Shown one piece after another: positions 1-9,300 of a DNA stretch of 19,366 nt. Source of the DNA: Oscillospiraceae bacterium. GTDB lineage: Bacteria > Bacillota > Clostridia > Oscillospirales > Oscillospiraceae. The first letter of the stretch is position 1. Each line of letters opens with the position of its first letter. Where the stretch lies: positions 1 through 19,366 of the forward strand of contig CACXBO010000199.1 in the NCBI GenBank assembly GCA_902765975.1. Reading direction: 5' to 3'. A program made the position numbers and the translations under genes. Below the pieces are notes generated by a model, which saw nothing but the letters and a program-made list of their open reading frames with translations, made no database searches and was not told the DNA's origin.

Positions 1-240
1 GAGAGAATATATCAGTATAAAGAGGTTGAAAGCCTGTATCTAATGTCCGGGGCCTTTGACTTTGCAGTTATCGTAACGGGCAAGAGCCTTAGAGACGTCA
101 GCCAGTTTGTTTCTCTTAAGCTCGCGCCTATTGACGGAGTCATTTCCACGGCGACTCATTTCATAATGAAGCGATATAAGGACAAGCACCGCACGTACCT
201 CGTGGAAAAGGAGCAGGAGGAGAGGATTCTTTTCGTATGA
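1..240 (+). CDS. Lrp/AsnC family transcriptional regulator, C-terminal part (5' end outside window)
   Basis: Open from base 1 in frame 1 to a TGA at 238-240, so only the last 79 residues are present. They match the ligand-sensing (RAM/AsnC C-terminal) domain of Lrp-type regulators: a beta strand with SGAFDFAVIVTGKSL, a helix, then a short linker to PIDGVISTATHFIMKRYK, which is the usual place of the 'GV..T.T..vl..yK' ending. The DNA-binding helix-turn-helix would lie upstream of the window. Its stop overlaps the start of the following aminotransferase (ATGA), implying translational coupling. Family knowledge: Lrp-type proteins sense amino acids and often sit beside the amino acid genes they control, so this one may regulate the aminotransferase. 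Family is fairly sure; ligand unknown. Confidence 0.85.
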   Translation, partial: ERIYQYKEVESLYLMSGAFDFAVIVTGKSLRDVSQFVSLKLAPIDGVISTATHFIMKRYKDKHRTYLVEKEQEERILFV

Positions 241-1409
241 TAGACTATGATTCGATAATGAGCAGCAGCGTTCATGCGCTGAAGCCCTCGGGGATCAGGA
301 AGTTTTTTGATATACTTGAGAATATGCACGACGAATCCGCCATTTCGCTTGGAATCGGCGAGCCTGATTTCGTTACCCCGTGGCATATCAGAGAGGCGGG
401 GATCTATTCACTTGAGCAGGGCTTTACAAAATACACCGGCAACGCCGGAATGAAGAAGCTCCGCGAGGAGATATCTCGATATCTTATGCGCCGCTTTTCA
501 CTCAAATACGATCCGAACGGTCAGATTTTCGTTACCGTAGGCGGAAGCGAAGCGATAGACCTATGCATAAGGACAGTGGTTGAGCCGGGAGACGAGGTTA
601 TTATTCCCGTACCGAGCTTTGTATGCTACGGTCCGCTCGTAAGCCTTTCAAGAGGCGTTCCCGTTTTCGTTCAGACCAAGGAGGAGAACGAGTTCAGACT
701 TACGGCCGACGAGCTTCGTGCAGCTATAACGCCCAGAACGAAGCTTGTGGTTTTTCCGTTCCCCAATAATCCCACCGGAGCAGTTATGGAGCGGGAAGAT
801 CTTGAGAAGATCGCCGAGGTTCTTAAAGGCACGAACATAATGCTCCTCTCCGATGAGATTTATTCTGAGCTAAGCTATGGAATACATCACACGTCTCCTG
901 CAAATCTCCCTGAGCTTTACGACAGGACGTTTGTCGTAAACGGCTTTTCAAAAGCTTACGCCATGACCGGCTGGCGCCTCGGATACGTATGCGGTCCGAG
1001 GGAGCTGCTCGGTCAGATGCTAAAGATACACCAGTACGGCATTATGTCCGCGCCTACTACCAGCCAGTATGCCGCAATTGAGGCTATGAAGGCGGGTGAC
1101 GAGGACATCGAGATGATGCGCGAGAGCTATAACAACAGGCGCAAGCTGATGCTGAAAAGACTTAATGAGATAGGACTCAAATGCTTTGAGCCTAAGGGTG
1201 CGTTCTATATGTTTCCGTCTATCCGCTCGACCGGACTGAGCTCTGATGAGTTTTCAACGAGGCTTCTCAAGGAGGAGAAGGTGGCCGTGATTCCCGGAAG
1301 CGCATTCGGCGATGGCGGCGAGGGATTCGTTCGTATGTGCTATGCCTCTTCTGTTGAAAATATTGTTGAGGCTCTCGACAGAATGGAGCGCTTTTTGAAG
1401 AGGCTTTAA
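237..1409 (+). CDS. PLP-dependent class I/II aminotransferase (aspartate aminotransferase superfamily)
   Basis: A cytosolic 390-residue fold-type I aminotransferase, normal length. Visible motifs: GIGEPDF near residue 40, YTGNAGMKKLREEI near 67-79, NNPTG with Asn178, DEIYSELSY with Asp206 and Tyr209, the PLP Schiff-base lysine Lys239 in NGFSKAYAMTGWRLGY, with Arg247 nearby, and a C-terminal GFVRMCYA arginine for the substrate carboxylate. The start at 237 is chosen because AGGAGG/AGAGG at 215-225 precedes it and because ATGA overlaps the stop of the Lrp-type gene; an in-frame ATG at 258 is an alternative. It probably moves an amino group between an amino acid and 2-oxoglutarate or another 2-oxo acid. 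The exact substrate cannot be read from motifs; it is a different subfamily from the second aminotransferase at 14960. The pairing with an Lrp regulator suggests amino-acid-responsive expression. Confidence 0.93.
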   Translation: MIDYDSIMSSSVHALKPSGIRKFFDILENMHDESAISLGIGEPDFVTPWHIREAGIYSLEQGFTKYTGNAGMKKLREEISRYLMRRFSLKYDPNGQIFVTVGGSEAIDLCIRTVVEPGDEVIIPVPSFVCYGPLVSLSRGVPVFVQTKEENEFRLTADELRAAITPRTKLVVFPFPNNPTGAVMEREDLEKIAEVLKGTNIMLLSDEIYSELSYGIHHTSPANLPELYDRTFVVNGFSKAYAMTGWRLGYVCGPRELLGQMLKIHQYGIMSAPTTSQYAAIEAMKAGDEDIEMMRESYNNRRKLMLKRLNEIGLKCFEPKGAFYMFPSIRSTGLSSDEFSTRLLKEEKVAVIPGSAFGDGGEGFVRMCYASSVENIVEALDRMERFLKRL

Positions 1410-1413
1410 GGGA

Positions 1414-2298
1414 ATGGGTAGCGTAACTGTCCGCGAAAAAGCGTTCGGAAAGCTTAATCTCTCGCTTGACGTTGTAGGAAAAATGGACAACGGATATCAT
1501 AGTATGCTTATGGTAATGCAGTCGGTCTCGCTCCATGACGACGTTTATATAACGATAGAGGACGGTGCCGGAGAGATAACCGCGCATACGAACAGGGCGT
1601 ATATTCCGAATACCAACAAAAACCTCGGATTCAAAGCGGCTGAAGTGTTTTTAAATGAACTCGGTATCAAAAATAAAAGCATCAGCGTCAGCATAAAGAA
1701 AAGAGTCCCGGTATGTGCCGGAATGGGCGGAGGAAGCTCGGACGCCGCTGCGGTAATCCGCGGCCTTAACAGAGAGCTTAAAACACGCCTTTCATTTGAC
1801 GATATGCGAAGGCTTGCTTCCATGGTAGACTCAGACGCTTCCTTCTGCATTGAAGGCGGGACGATGCTCGCCTCCGGCAGAGGGACAGAATTAAAAAAGC
1901 TGTCTCCGCTTCCGGATTGCGTTTTTTTAATTGCAAAACCGCGTTTTTCCGTCTCCACGCCGACACTGTTCGGGAAGCTCGACGGGATAAAGGTCAAGGC
2001 GAGACCTGATACGGCCGGATTGATCGCAGCTATAGAAAACGGAGATGTTTTCGGAGTATCAAGAAGATGCTTCAATGTTTTTGAAGCCGCCTTGTCTCAA
2101 AGAGAAAAAGCGATAGTCTGCGGTATCAAGGACACTCTCGTCAACTGTGGGGCTATGGGCGCGTCCATGACCGGAACCGGATCGGCGGTATACGGCGTAT
2201 TCAGCTCCTTGCCTGAGGCGGAGCTTGCCGAGAAGGAACTGAAAAAAACCGTTCCGGAATGCTATATCGCATCTCCAGAGCCTTCGATAAGTGAATAA
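1414..2298 (+). CDS. ispE: 4-diphosphocytidyl-2-C-methyl-D-erythritol kinase
   Basis: A GHMP-family kinase of 294 residues, the normal IspE length. It phosphorylates the 2-hydroxyl of CDP-methylerythritol with ATP in the MEP route to isopentenyl diphosphate. Seen: N-terminal FGKLNLSL with the conserved Lys13, the DNGYH substrate motif near 25-29, the GHMP ATP-binding loop PVCAGMGGGSSDAAA at 99-113, the conserved acidic region VDSDASFCIEGG with Asp141 as the likely catalytic aspartate, and a C-terminal MTGTGSAVYGVF glycine loop. It follows the aminotransferase by 4 nt, so the two are co-transcribed. The ribosome site is not textbook: AAGGGA abuts the ATG, while GAAGAGG at 1397-1403 gives 10-nt spacing; no other in-frame start is nearby. 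The functional link to its neighbours is only operonic. Confidence 0.95.
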   Translation: MGSVTVREKAFGKLNLSLDVVGKMDNGYHSMLMVMQSVSLHDDVYITIEDGAGEITAHTNRAYIPNTNKNLGFKAAEVFLNELGIKNKSISVSIKKRVPVCAGMGGGSSDAAAVIRGLNRELKTRLSFDDMRRLASMVDSDASFCIEGGTMLASGRGTELKKLSPLPDCVFLIAKPRFSVSTPTLFGKLDGIKVKARPDTAGLIAAIENGDVFGVSRRCFNVFEAALSQREKAIVCGIKDTLVNCGAMGASMTGTGSAVYGVFSSLPEAELAEKELKKTVPECYIASPEPSISE

Positions 2299-2321
2299 TT
2301 CTTCCATAATCAGGCAATAAT
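2293..2321 (+). promoter_or_regulatory. Candidate forespore (SigF/SigG-type) promoter of spoIIR
   Basis: GAATA at 2293-2297 and GGCAATAAT at 2313-2321 are separated by 15 nt. The second box fits the SigF -10 pattern GGnnAnAnT as known from Bacillus; the first resembles the G-hATR -35 box of forespore sigma factors. In Bacillus spoIIR is transcribed by SigF, so the placement is right. It overlaps the hairpin at 2312-2345, so the match could also be chance. Confidence 0.4.
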
Positions 2322-2345
2322 ACCGCTGAACAGGTGTTATTGCCT
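2312..2345 (+). terminator. Hairpin between ispE and spoIIR, possible rho-independent terminator
   Basis: Arms 2312-2324 and 2333-2345 pair over 13 bp with one G-U, around an 8-nt loop. A weak T-rich tract (TTATTATT) follows before the spoIIR ribosome binding site. It may end the aminotransferase-ispE transcript. Alternatively it lies in the leader of spoIIR RNA; with the candidate promoter at 2293-2321 the transcript would begin inside it. Confidence 0.5.
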
Positions 2346-2363
2346 TTATTATTGGAGGAGAAA

Positions 2364-2972
2364 ATGAAACTGAAAGCATTTGAACTCGCGCTTGTGTTTG
2401 CGCTTATTCTTGCGTTCGTTTATTCCTGCATTACTTCTGCAAGGGCAGACGAGCTCTCTGAAAAACTAATTCGTATCCACGTCGTTGCGGCTTCCGATAC
2501 TGATTTTGAGCAGAATCTTAAGCTGAAAGTTAGGGACAGTGTTCTCAAGTATCTCGAGCCGCGTCTGAACTGCGCGAAGTCGCGTGACGATGCGATCAGA
2601 ATAATCAACGAAGAAAAGAAAGCTGTCGAGAATGCGGCGAGAGAAACAATTATCAAGTCGGGCAAAGATCACAGTGTATCGGTAACGCTCGAGGAGGAAA
2701 ATTTTCCTACGAGGGATTACGGTTCTTTCTCGCTTCCGTCCGGAAAATATCTCACTTTACGAGTTACGATCGGAGAGGGGGAGGGGCACAACTGGTGGTG
2801 TGTGTTATTCCCAAACGTATGCTTTGCAGGACAGCTCAAAAGAGAAAACGGAGCTGAGCTTGGACTGACTGAAGACGAAATGTCCCTGATAACGAGGGAC
2901 AGTGAAGAAACGGTAATACAGTTCAGAGTTATTGAAATAATATCGAAGCTTAAAATGTTGCTTGGCTTTTAG
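2364..2972 (+). CDS. spoIIR: Stage II sporulation protein R
   Basis: 202 residues. SpoIIR is made in the forespore under SigF, is exported to the intermembrane space and triggers SpoIIGA to cleave pro-SigE in the mother cell. Seen: an N-terminal hydrophobic export segment at residues 5-25, then the family signature KLIRIHVVAASDTDFEQNLK, the KVRDSVLKYL helix, the DYGSFSLPSGKYLTLRVTIG stretch and the very characteristic HNWWCVLFPNVCF motif with two cysteines. The start is the ATG at 2364 because TTGGAGGAGAAA directly precedes it; an upstream in-frame start at 2334 lies inside the intergenic hairpin and lacks a ribosome site. Upstream is a SigF-like promoter candidate; downstream the addBA operon seems to have its own promoter. 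The gene implies a spore-forming host. Confidence 0.95.
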   Translation: MKLKAFELALVFALILAFVYSCITSARADELSEKLIRIHVVAASDTDFEQNLKLKVRDSVLKYLEPRLNCAKSRDDAIRIINEEKKAVENAARETIIKSGKDHSVSVTLEEENFPTRDYGSFSLPSGKYLTLRVTIGEGEGHNWWCVLFPNVCFAGQLKRENGAELGLTEDEMSLITRDSEETVIQFRVIEIISKLKMLLGF

Positions 2973-3000
2973 TGACAAAAGGGCGCCGAAGTGGTATTAT
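2972..3000 (+). promoter_or_regulatory. Candidate SigA-type promoter of addBA
   Basis: GTGACA at 2972-2977 (5 of 6 to TTGACA) and TATTAT at 2995-3000 (5 of 6 to TATAAT), spaced by exactly 17 nt, in the 55-nt gap after spoIIR. The -35 begins at the last base of the spoIIR stop codon. Start of transcription would be near 3007, giving a leader of about 20 nt. This would free addBA from forespore-only expression. Confidence 0.6.
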
Positions 3001-3027
3001 ATAAAAAACGATATCGGGAGAAAGAGT

Positions 3028-6000
3028 ATGCTTACACTGCTTCTGGGGCGGGCGGGCTCCGGCAAGACCGCAGAAATATTAAATAGAATCTCCGAAAACG
3101 TAAAGGAACACGTTAGCGGCAATATATATATCGTACCGGAGCAATACAGCCACGATGCTGAAAAGGAAATGGCAGAGGTCTGCCCTGACGACGCATGCCT
3201 CTATGCAGAAGTTTTGAGCTTCTCAAGGCTTGAAGGCAGGGTAATGAGCGAGATAGGCGGACTGCGCGAGAAAACCATTGATAACGGCGGAAGAGTGTTG
3301 AGCATGATGCGCGCCGTATCGGAATCGCTGCCATATCTTAAGACTTATTCCTTTGGATCGAACAAAGCGGAGTTTTTGAAATCCCTTATTTCTACCTATG
3401 ACGAATTCCGTTCAGCGGAGATAACGGTTTCCGACTTGTTCCGTGCTTCGGGAAAAATAAGCCTTTTGACCGGGGATAAAATAAGGGATCTTTCGGTGAT
3501 CTTTGAGAATTATGAGAGAGTTAAGGAACAGAGCGGCCTTGACTCCGGCGACAGACTTATGCGCCTTGCAAACGGCATAGCCGAAAGCTCTGTCGGCGAG
3601 CAGGGGGAAGTTTTTATCGACGGCTTTACCGACTTTACTGCGCAGGAGCTCAGGATCATCGTTGAGCTTATTAAGAAGAAAGCTGATATTACTGTAGCCC
3701 TGACGACGCCGGATCTTAATTCAAATGAGCCTATGTTCGTTATGCCGTCAAAGACGGGCAGGGCGCTTATGGCTGCGGCTTCAGAGAGAGCAGTTCCGTG
3801 CAGGCTTGTAAAATGCGAGCAGAAAACGGATAATAAATCGCCGGAACTTGTTTTCCTTGAGCATAACATAACGGGATACGGTAACAAAGTTTACACAAAC
3901 GAGGTAAAAGCGGTAGAACTTTACAGCGGATCCGGGATATATGAGGAGCTTTACCTTGCTGCGGCAAAGGTGAGAAAGCTTACCGGTAATGGGGCAAGAT
4001 ACAGGGAGATAGCCATTGTGTCTCCCGACTGGACAAAATATGCGTCAGCGGCAAAGGGCGTCCTCAGCAGATACTCAATTCCGTTCAATTCTTCAGATAA
4101 GGAAGATATTCTGACAAAACCGGTGCTCTCATTTGTCCTGTCCGCTCTTGATACTGTCATCTCAAATTGGGATAAGGACTTCGTTTCAAGATATATGAAG
4201 ACCGGATTTGCGGGAATCTCAGTGGCAGAAGCGGACATTCTTGAGAATTACATACTCAAATGGAATATACGAGGCTCTTCAACTTGGAATAAGCCGGAGG
4301 GATGGAAAATGCATCCGGACGGATACAGCGCCGATATGGACGATGAAGCAAAACAAAGGCTCGAGTCGATTAACAGGACAAAGGCGGCAATCTCAGAGCC
4401 TCTTTGTTTTCTTGAAAAAGGACTCGCAAGGGCGGAGACGGGCGGAGAGAAGGTCTCCGCGGTTTACGATTTCCTTGAAAAAGTTAAGCTGTACGAGAAA
4501 CTGGATGATAAAGTTGAAAAGCTTCAGAATGAGGGCAAGCTGAAGACGGCTGACGAGCTTTCGCAGCTTTGGAATATCATTATTAACGCTCTTGAGCAGT
4601 TTTATGAGATAATTGGCGATAAGCCGATGGAAAGCGAGGAGTTTTTGCGCCTGCTGCGCCTTCTTCTGGGAGAGTATGACGTAAGCACTATACCGTCGGC
4701 GGTCGATGCTGTCGGAGTCGGAGATATGTCGAGAATGAGGGGCAGGGGGATAAAGCACCTCATTATTCTCGGCGCGACTGATACCGTTATGCCTTCTCTG
4801 AGTGATAATAACGAGCTTCTATCCGAGAGAGACAGAGACGAGCTTCGTTCTGCCGGGCTGAGCCTTCTTGACAGCAGGGACGATGAGCTTGCAAGGGAGC
4901 TCGGCGCCATATACGCACTATTTTCTATGCCGTCTGAAACTCTTGTGCTGACTTATCCGGAGACGGCGCGAAAATCGTATATGATAACGAGAATCGGAAA
5001 TATGTTCGGTATCTCCGAGAAAAGAATCGACAGCTCAGTTTTCCTGTACGCGCCGAATACCGCGCTTGAGCTTGCAGCTTCATACCGTTCGGGAGACAGA
5101 AATGCAGCCTCGGCACGAGCGTATTTTGAGTCGAGACCTGAGTATAAAGACGAGCTCTCCAAGCTTGAAAACGCCTCGAAAATGCCTCGCGGAAGGCTTG
5201 ACCGTATGACAGCCGAGAGGCTGTACGGGAGGAGTGTCTCCGTCTCCGCCTCAAAGCTCGATAATTTCTATTCATGCAGGTACTCTTACTTCCTTAAATA
5301 CGGATTGAAGCTAAAGAAACGCGAGCCTGCAGGACTTGACGCGCCTGAAACCGGGACTTTTATACATTACGTGCTGGAAAAGACGTTTAAGGAGGCGGAG
5401 AATAGCGGAGGCCTTGCTGCTGAAAAAGACGATAAGCTCAGAGAAATAGCCGGGAAGTACTGCAAAAAATACGCGGAAGAGAAGCTCGGCGGTCTTGAAG
5501 AAAAGACCGGAAGATTCAAGTATCTGTTTTCACGCCTTTGTGCAGACGCGGAGAGGATAGTTCTCAATATCGCGAATGAGCTGCGCAATTCATCTTTCAG
5601 ACCGATAGACTTTGAATTGAAATTCGCTCCCGGGGAAAAAGGCGACCTTCCGTCTATAGACGTAAAGGGAGAGACGGGAGTTTCGAGGCTTATCGGCATT
5701 GCTGACAGAGTCGACGGATGGGTGCATAACGGCAGGCTATATATAAGGGTAGTCGATTATAAGACCGGCAAAAAATCATTTAAGCTTTCAGACGTTTATT
5801 ACGGTCTCAATATGCAGATGCTTATATATCTCTTTGCCTTAAAAAGAGAGGGAAGCGCGCGATATGCCAAAGAGATAGTTCCCGCAGGCGTTCTGTATTC
5901 TCCTGCCAGAGATGAAATAACGAGAGCAGATTGGGATCTCAACGACGCAGAACTTGAGGATAAGAAGCTGAAGGCGACGAAAGGTTCCGGTCTTCTCCTG

Positions 6001-6351
6001 AACGAGCCCGAAGTGATCGAGGCGATGGAGTCTGGGTCAAAAGGGAAGTACTTGCCCATAAAGCTATCAAAGGACGGCGTCGTGTCGGGCGACTGCCTTG
6101 CCGGAGCTGAAGAGCTGGGAGCGCTTGCAAAACACGTTTTTATGCTTATAGCTCAGATGGGCGACGAGCTCAGGAGAGGCGACCTTCGTGCAGACCCGTT
6201 TTTCAGAAGCGCCAGGGATACAGCCTGCGTATACTGCGACTATTTCGGCGCGTGCCATTTCAGATCCTGCGGCGATGAAGACAGACCGCGCTTTATATCG
6301 AGCCTTAAGAAGCCGGAAGACGCTTGGGAAAGAATCAAGAGGGAGAAGTGA
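3028..6351 (+). CDS. addB: ATP-dependent helicase/deoxyribonuclease subunit B
   Basis: 1107 residues, the inactivated-helicase and nuclease subunit of AddAB, the Firmicutes equivalent of RecBCD, which resects double-strand ends up to a Chi site for RecA. Seen: Walker A GRAGSGKT at 7-14; a long helicase-like body; the C-terminal RecB-family nuclease with VVDYKTGKK (Asp910, Lys912); and the 4Fe-4S staple made of Cys750 in FYSCRYSYFLKYGLKL and Cys1067, Cys1070 and Cys1076 in CVYCDYFGAC, exactly the AddB spacing CxxCx5C. The start is ATG 3028 with GGGAG 7 nt ahead; a TTG-initiated extension from 2962 overlaps spoIIR and adds residues before the Walker strand, so I rejected it. The stop overlaps the addA start by 1 nt (TGATG), implying coupled translation in equal amounts. 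Confidence 0.95.
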   Translation: MLTLLLGRAGSGKTAEILNRISENVKEHVSGNIYIVPEQYSHDAEKEMAEVCPDDACLYAEVLSFSRLEGRVMSEIGGLREKTIDNGGRVLSMMRAVSESLPYLKTYSFGSNKAEFLKSLISTYDEFRSAEITVSDLFRASGKISLLTGDKIRDLSVIFENYERVKEQSGLDSGDRLMRLANGIAESSVGEQGEVFIDGFTDFTAQELRIIVELIKKKADITVALTTPDLNSNEPMFVMPSKTGRALMAAASERAVPCRLVKCEQKTDNKSPELVFLEHNITGYGNKVYTNEVKAVELYSGSGIYEELYLAAAKVRKLTGNGARYREIAIVSPDWTKYASAAKGVLSRYSIPFNSSDKEDILTKPVLSFVLSALDTVISNWDKDFVSRYMKTGFAGISVAEADILENYILKWNIRGSSTWNKPEGWKMHPDGYSADMDDEAKQRLESINRTKAAISEPLCFLEKGLARAETGGEKVSAVYDFLEKVKLYEKLDDKVEKLQNEGKLKTADELSQLWNIIINALEQFYEIIGDKPMESEEFLRLLRLLLGEYDVSTIPSAVDAVGVGDMSRMRGRGIKHLIILGATDTVMPSLSDNNELLSERDRDELRSAGLSLLDSRDDELARELGAIYALFSMPSETLVLTYPETARKSYMITRIGNMFGISEKRIDSSVFLYAPNTALELAASYRSGDRNAASARAYFESRPEYKDELSKLENASKMPRGRLDRMTAERLYGRSVSVSASKLDNFYSCRYSYFLKYGLKLKKREPAGLDAPETGTFIHYVLEKTFKEAENSGGLAAEKDDKLREIAGKYCKKYAEEKLGGLEEKTGRFKYLFSRLCADAERIVLNIANELRNSSFRPIDFELKFAPGEKGDLPSIDVKGETGVSRLIGIADRVDGWVHNGRLYIRVVDYKTGKKSFKLSDVYYGLNMQMLIYLFALKREGSARYAKEIVPAGVLYSPARDEITRADWDLNDAELEDKKLKATKGSGLLLNEPEVIEAMESGSKGKYLPIKLSKDGVVSGDCLAGAEELGALAKHVFMLIAQMGDELRRGDLRADPFFRSARDTACVYCDYFGACHFRSCGDEDRPRFISSLKKPEDAWERIKREK

Positions 6352-9300
6352 TGATACAGTTTACAAAAGAACAGAAAATGGCGATAGAGGATCGCGGAGG
6401 ACCGCTTTTAGTTTCTGCGGCGGCAGGCAGCGGAAAGACCAGAGTCCTCATAGAGCGGCTTCTGAATAGAGTGCTGTCCGAAGGCTCAACTCTTGATATT
6501 GACAGCTTCCTTATCATTACATATACGAATGCTGCGGCGTCAGAGCTTAGAGGCAAGATACTCGACAGCATTTACGAGAGAATAGCTCTGGATCCTGAGA
6601 ACAGAAGGCTGAGGCGTCAGGCTGATATATGCGGCAGAGCGCAGATATCGACGATACACGGCTTCTGCTCTAAAGTTATCCGCGAAAACGCTCATCTAAT
6701 AGACATTAACCCAGGATTTCGAGTAGCAGATGAAACTGAGTCAAGAGCGTTGCTGGAGGACGTTCTTTCGGATATGCTCGAGGAAGCATATTCGTCGATG
6801 GAGCCCGGCTTTTTGAGCCTTGCAGACACGATAGGCGCCGGAAGAGACGATGAAGCGCTTTGCTCCTTAATAATCGAGGCATATGAAAAGCTTTTAAGTC
6901 ACCCATATCCGCGGAAGTGGGTTGAAACTCAGCTTAATGAGCTTGTTCCAAGGGACGGAACGGAATTGGCCGCTTCCCCTTGGGGAAGAATAATAATTGA
7001 TAAGATCTCGGCATATACGGATTACGCCGTTCAGGTCACAGTCGAGCTGATGAATGAGGCTGATTCCGACGAAGCGGTAAAGAAAGCGCTCGGAGCAAGT
7101 CTTGAGGCTACTTATGAGGGACTTAGAAGACTTCGGAAATCGTTGAAATCAGGCTGGGACGAGATAAGGGCGGCTACTTCGATAGATTTTCCAAGGTCGG
7201 GCAGACTTACCGGCGAGCAGTACCAGTGGATAAAGGATAAGCGCAAAAGCCTTAAGGAAGGGCTTGAGAAGCTTGAGAGCCTGATGCACGACAGCGCGGA
7301 AAAATGCATCGCAGATATGGGCAGAGTAATGCCGGAGATCAAGACCCTGTTTGATTTTGTGCTCAGACTTGACGAGAAATTCAAAGAGCAGAAAAAAAAG
7401 AAGGGGATAATCGATTTCCATGACCAGGAGCATCTTGCTCTCAAGATACTTGTCGATCCCACAACGGGGGCGCCTACAGAAACGGCGTCCGGTTTAGCTC
7501 AAAGATATGAAGAGATAATGGTGGACGAATATCAGGATGTAAACGAGATACAGGAGCTTATTTTCAACGCAGTTTCAAGGAACGGAAACAACGTTTTTAT
7601 GGTAGGCGACGTAAAGCAATCCATCTACAGATTTCGCCTTGCCGACCCTTCGATCTTTATAAACAAATACCTGAGCTTTAAGGATGCAGGCGAGGCGAAG
7701 GAGGGAGAGGGACGCAAGATACTTCTCTCCGATAACTTCCGCTCTCGGAAAGGTATACTTGACGGTACGAATTACGTTTTCCGGAACACCATGAGCAAGG
7801 CTTTCGGCGATATTGATTATTCGGATAGGGAAGCCCTAAGATTCGGCGCGAAGGGATATTGTGATAATGACGAGGCAGATATTGAATTAAACGTGATCAA
7901 CATCAAAAAGCCAGATGATGAAGAAACGGATGAATCGCCGGACAAAACCGAGGCTGAGGCAGAATATGCTGCAAAGCGTATTCGCGAGCTGATGAGCAGT
8001 CACACGGTTCTGGACGGAAACGGTACGAGACCGATGAAATACGGTGATATCGCAGTTATTATGCGTTCCCCGAATTCGAGAGCTTCAATTTGGATTGAGA
8101 CGCTTTCAAGGGCTGGGATACCGGCGCAATTCGGTTCTGAATCGGGTTTCTTTGAAGCGCCTGAGATTTCAATGGCGATAGCTTTTGCTGCCGTTATAGA
8201 TAATCCCAGGCAGGATATCCCTTTGATAACCGTACTTCGTTCGCCTGTTTACGGACTGACGAGTCAGGAATTGGCGAATATCAGGTCTGAGCATCAGAAA
8301 TCCGATTATTACTCTGCTTGCGAGGCGTTCTACGACAAGAATACAAAGCTGAAAAAGTTTTTGGATGAATTATCTCAATTCCGATTAGATGCACAGGAGC
8401 TTCCTGCCGATGAGCTCTTATGGAAAGTTTTCACGAAGACCGGCTTCTTTGCGGCAGTCAGCGCAATGCCGGGCGGGGAAAAGCGGCTTAGAAACGTAAT
8501 ACGTCTCATTGAGACAGCCAGAACGGTTGAAAGCACGGGATATAAGGGAGTATTCGGCTTTGTCGCTTATATAAACAAGATGATGGAGCAGGGGAAAACC
8601 CTTTCGTTCGAGGACGGAGGCGCGCATTCTGACTCGGTAACAATAATGAGTATCCATAAATCCAAAGGCTTGGAGTTCCCGGTCGTCATTCTTGCGGATA
8701 CCGCACATGGCTTCAATGATTCTGATGCCAAAATTCCGCTTCTTATTCATTCGCAATACGGTATCGGAACTGACCTTGTCGATTTGAAGCGACGCATTCG
8801 CTACCCGACGCTTGCGAAAAAAGCGATAAAGCTTGCAATCGAAAAGGAGAGCATGTCGGAAGAACTCAGGATCCTTTACGTTGCGATGACGAGAGCCAGG
8901 GAAAAGCTGATAATACTTGCTTCCTATACGGATGCGGAGAAGAAGCTGACAGGCATGATCGGGACTCCGCTTCCTGTTCCGCCAGTATTGATGGAAAAAG
9001 CCCGATCGCTTGCAGATTTCATTTTGCTTCCTGCACTATCGCGTCCTGAATTTGCCGATCTCCGGTCCGGAAGCGAAGTTTTTGCCGCGGATCCCGGTGA
9101 TAAAAGGTGGGCTGTAAATTTAATAGATTATAATGAATCTGATTACGACGACGATACTGAGCGTGATAGAGAGAAACAGGCTGCAGATGAGCTTATTTTC
9201 GATGCTGCCCCCTTTATCGAGGCTCAGTATCAGTATCCCGATACGGAACGCATTCCGTCTAAGCTTACTGCAACGGAGCTGAAGGGCAGATTTTTTGATA

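Noticed and set aside
1545..2075. A 176-codon open frame on the minus strand
   Set aside because: Antisense shadow of ispE; the composition is low-complexity Ser/Pro/Leu and shows no domain.
2962..3027. A TTG-initiated N-terminal extension of addB overlapping spoIIR
   Set aside because: The ATG at 3028 has a good ribosome site at correct spacing and begins right at the Walker A strand; the extension covers the promoter region.
6324..6350. A TTG-initiated extension of addA into addB
   Set aside because: The ATG at 6351 overlapping the addB stop has GAGGGAGAAG ahead of it and gives the normal AddA N-terminus.
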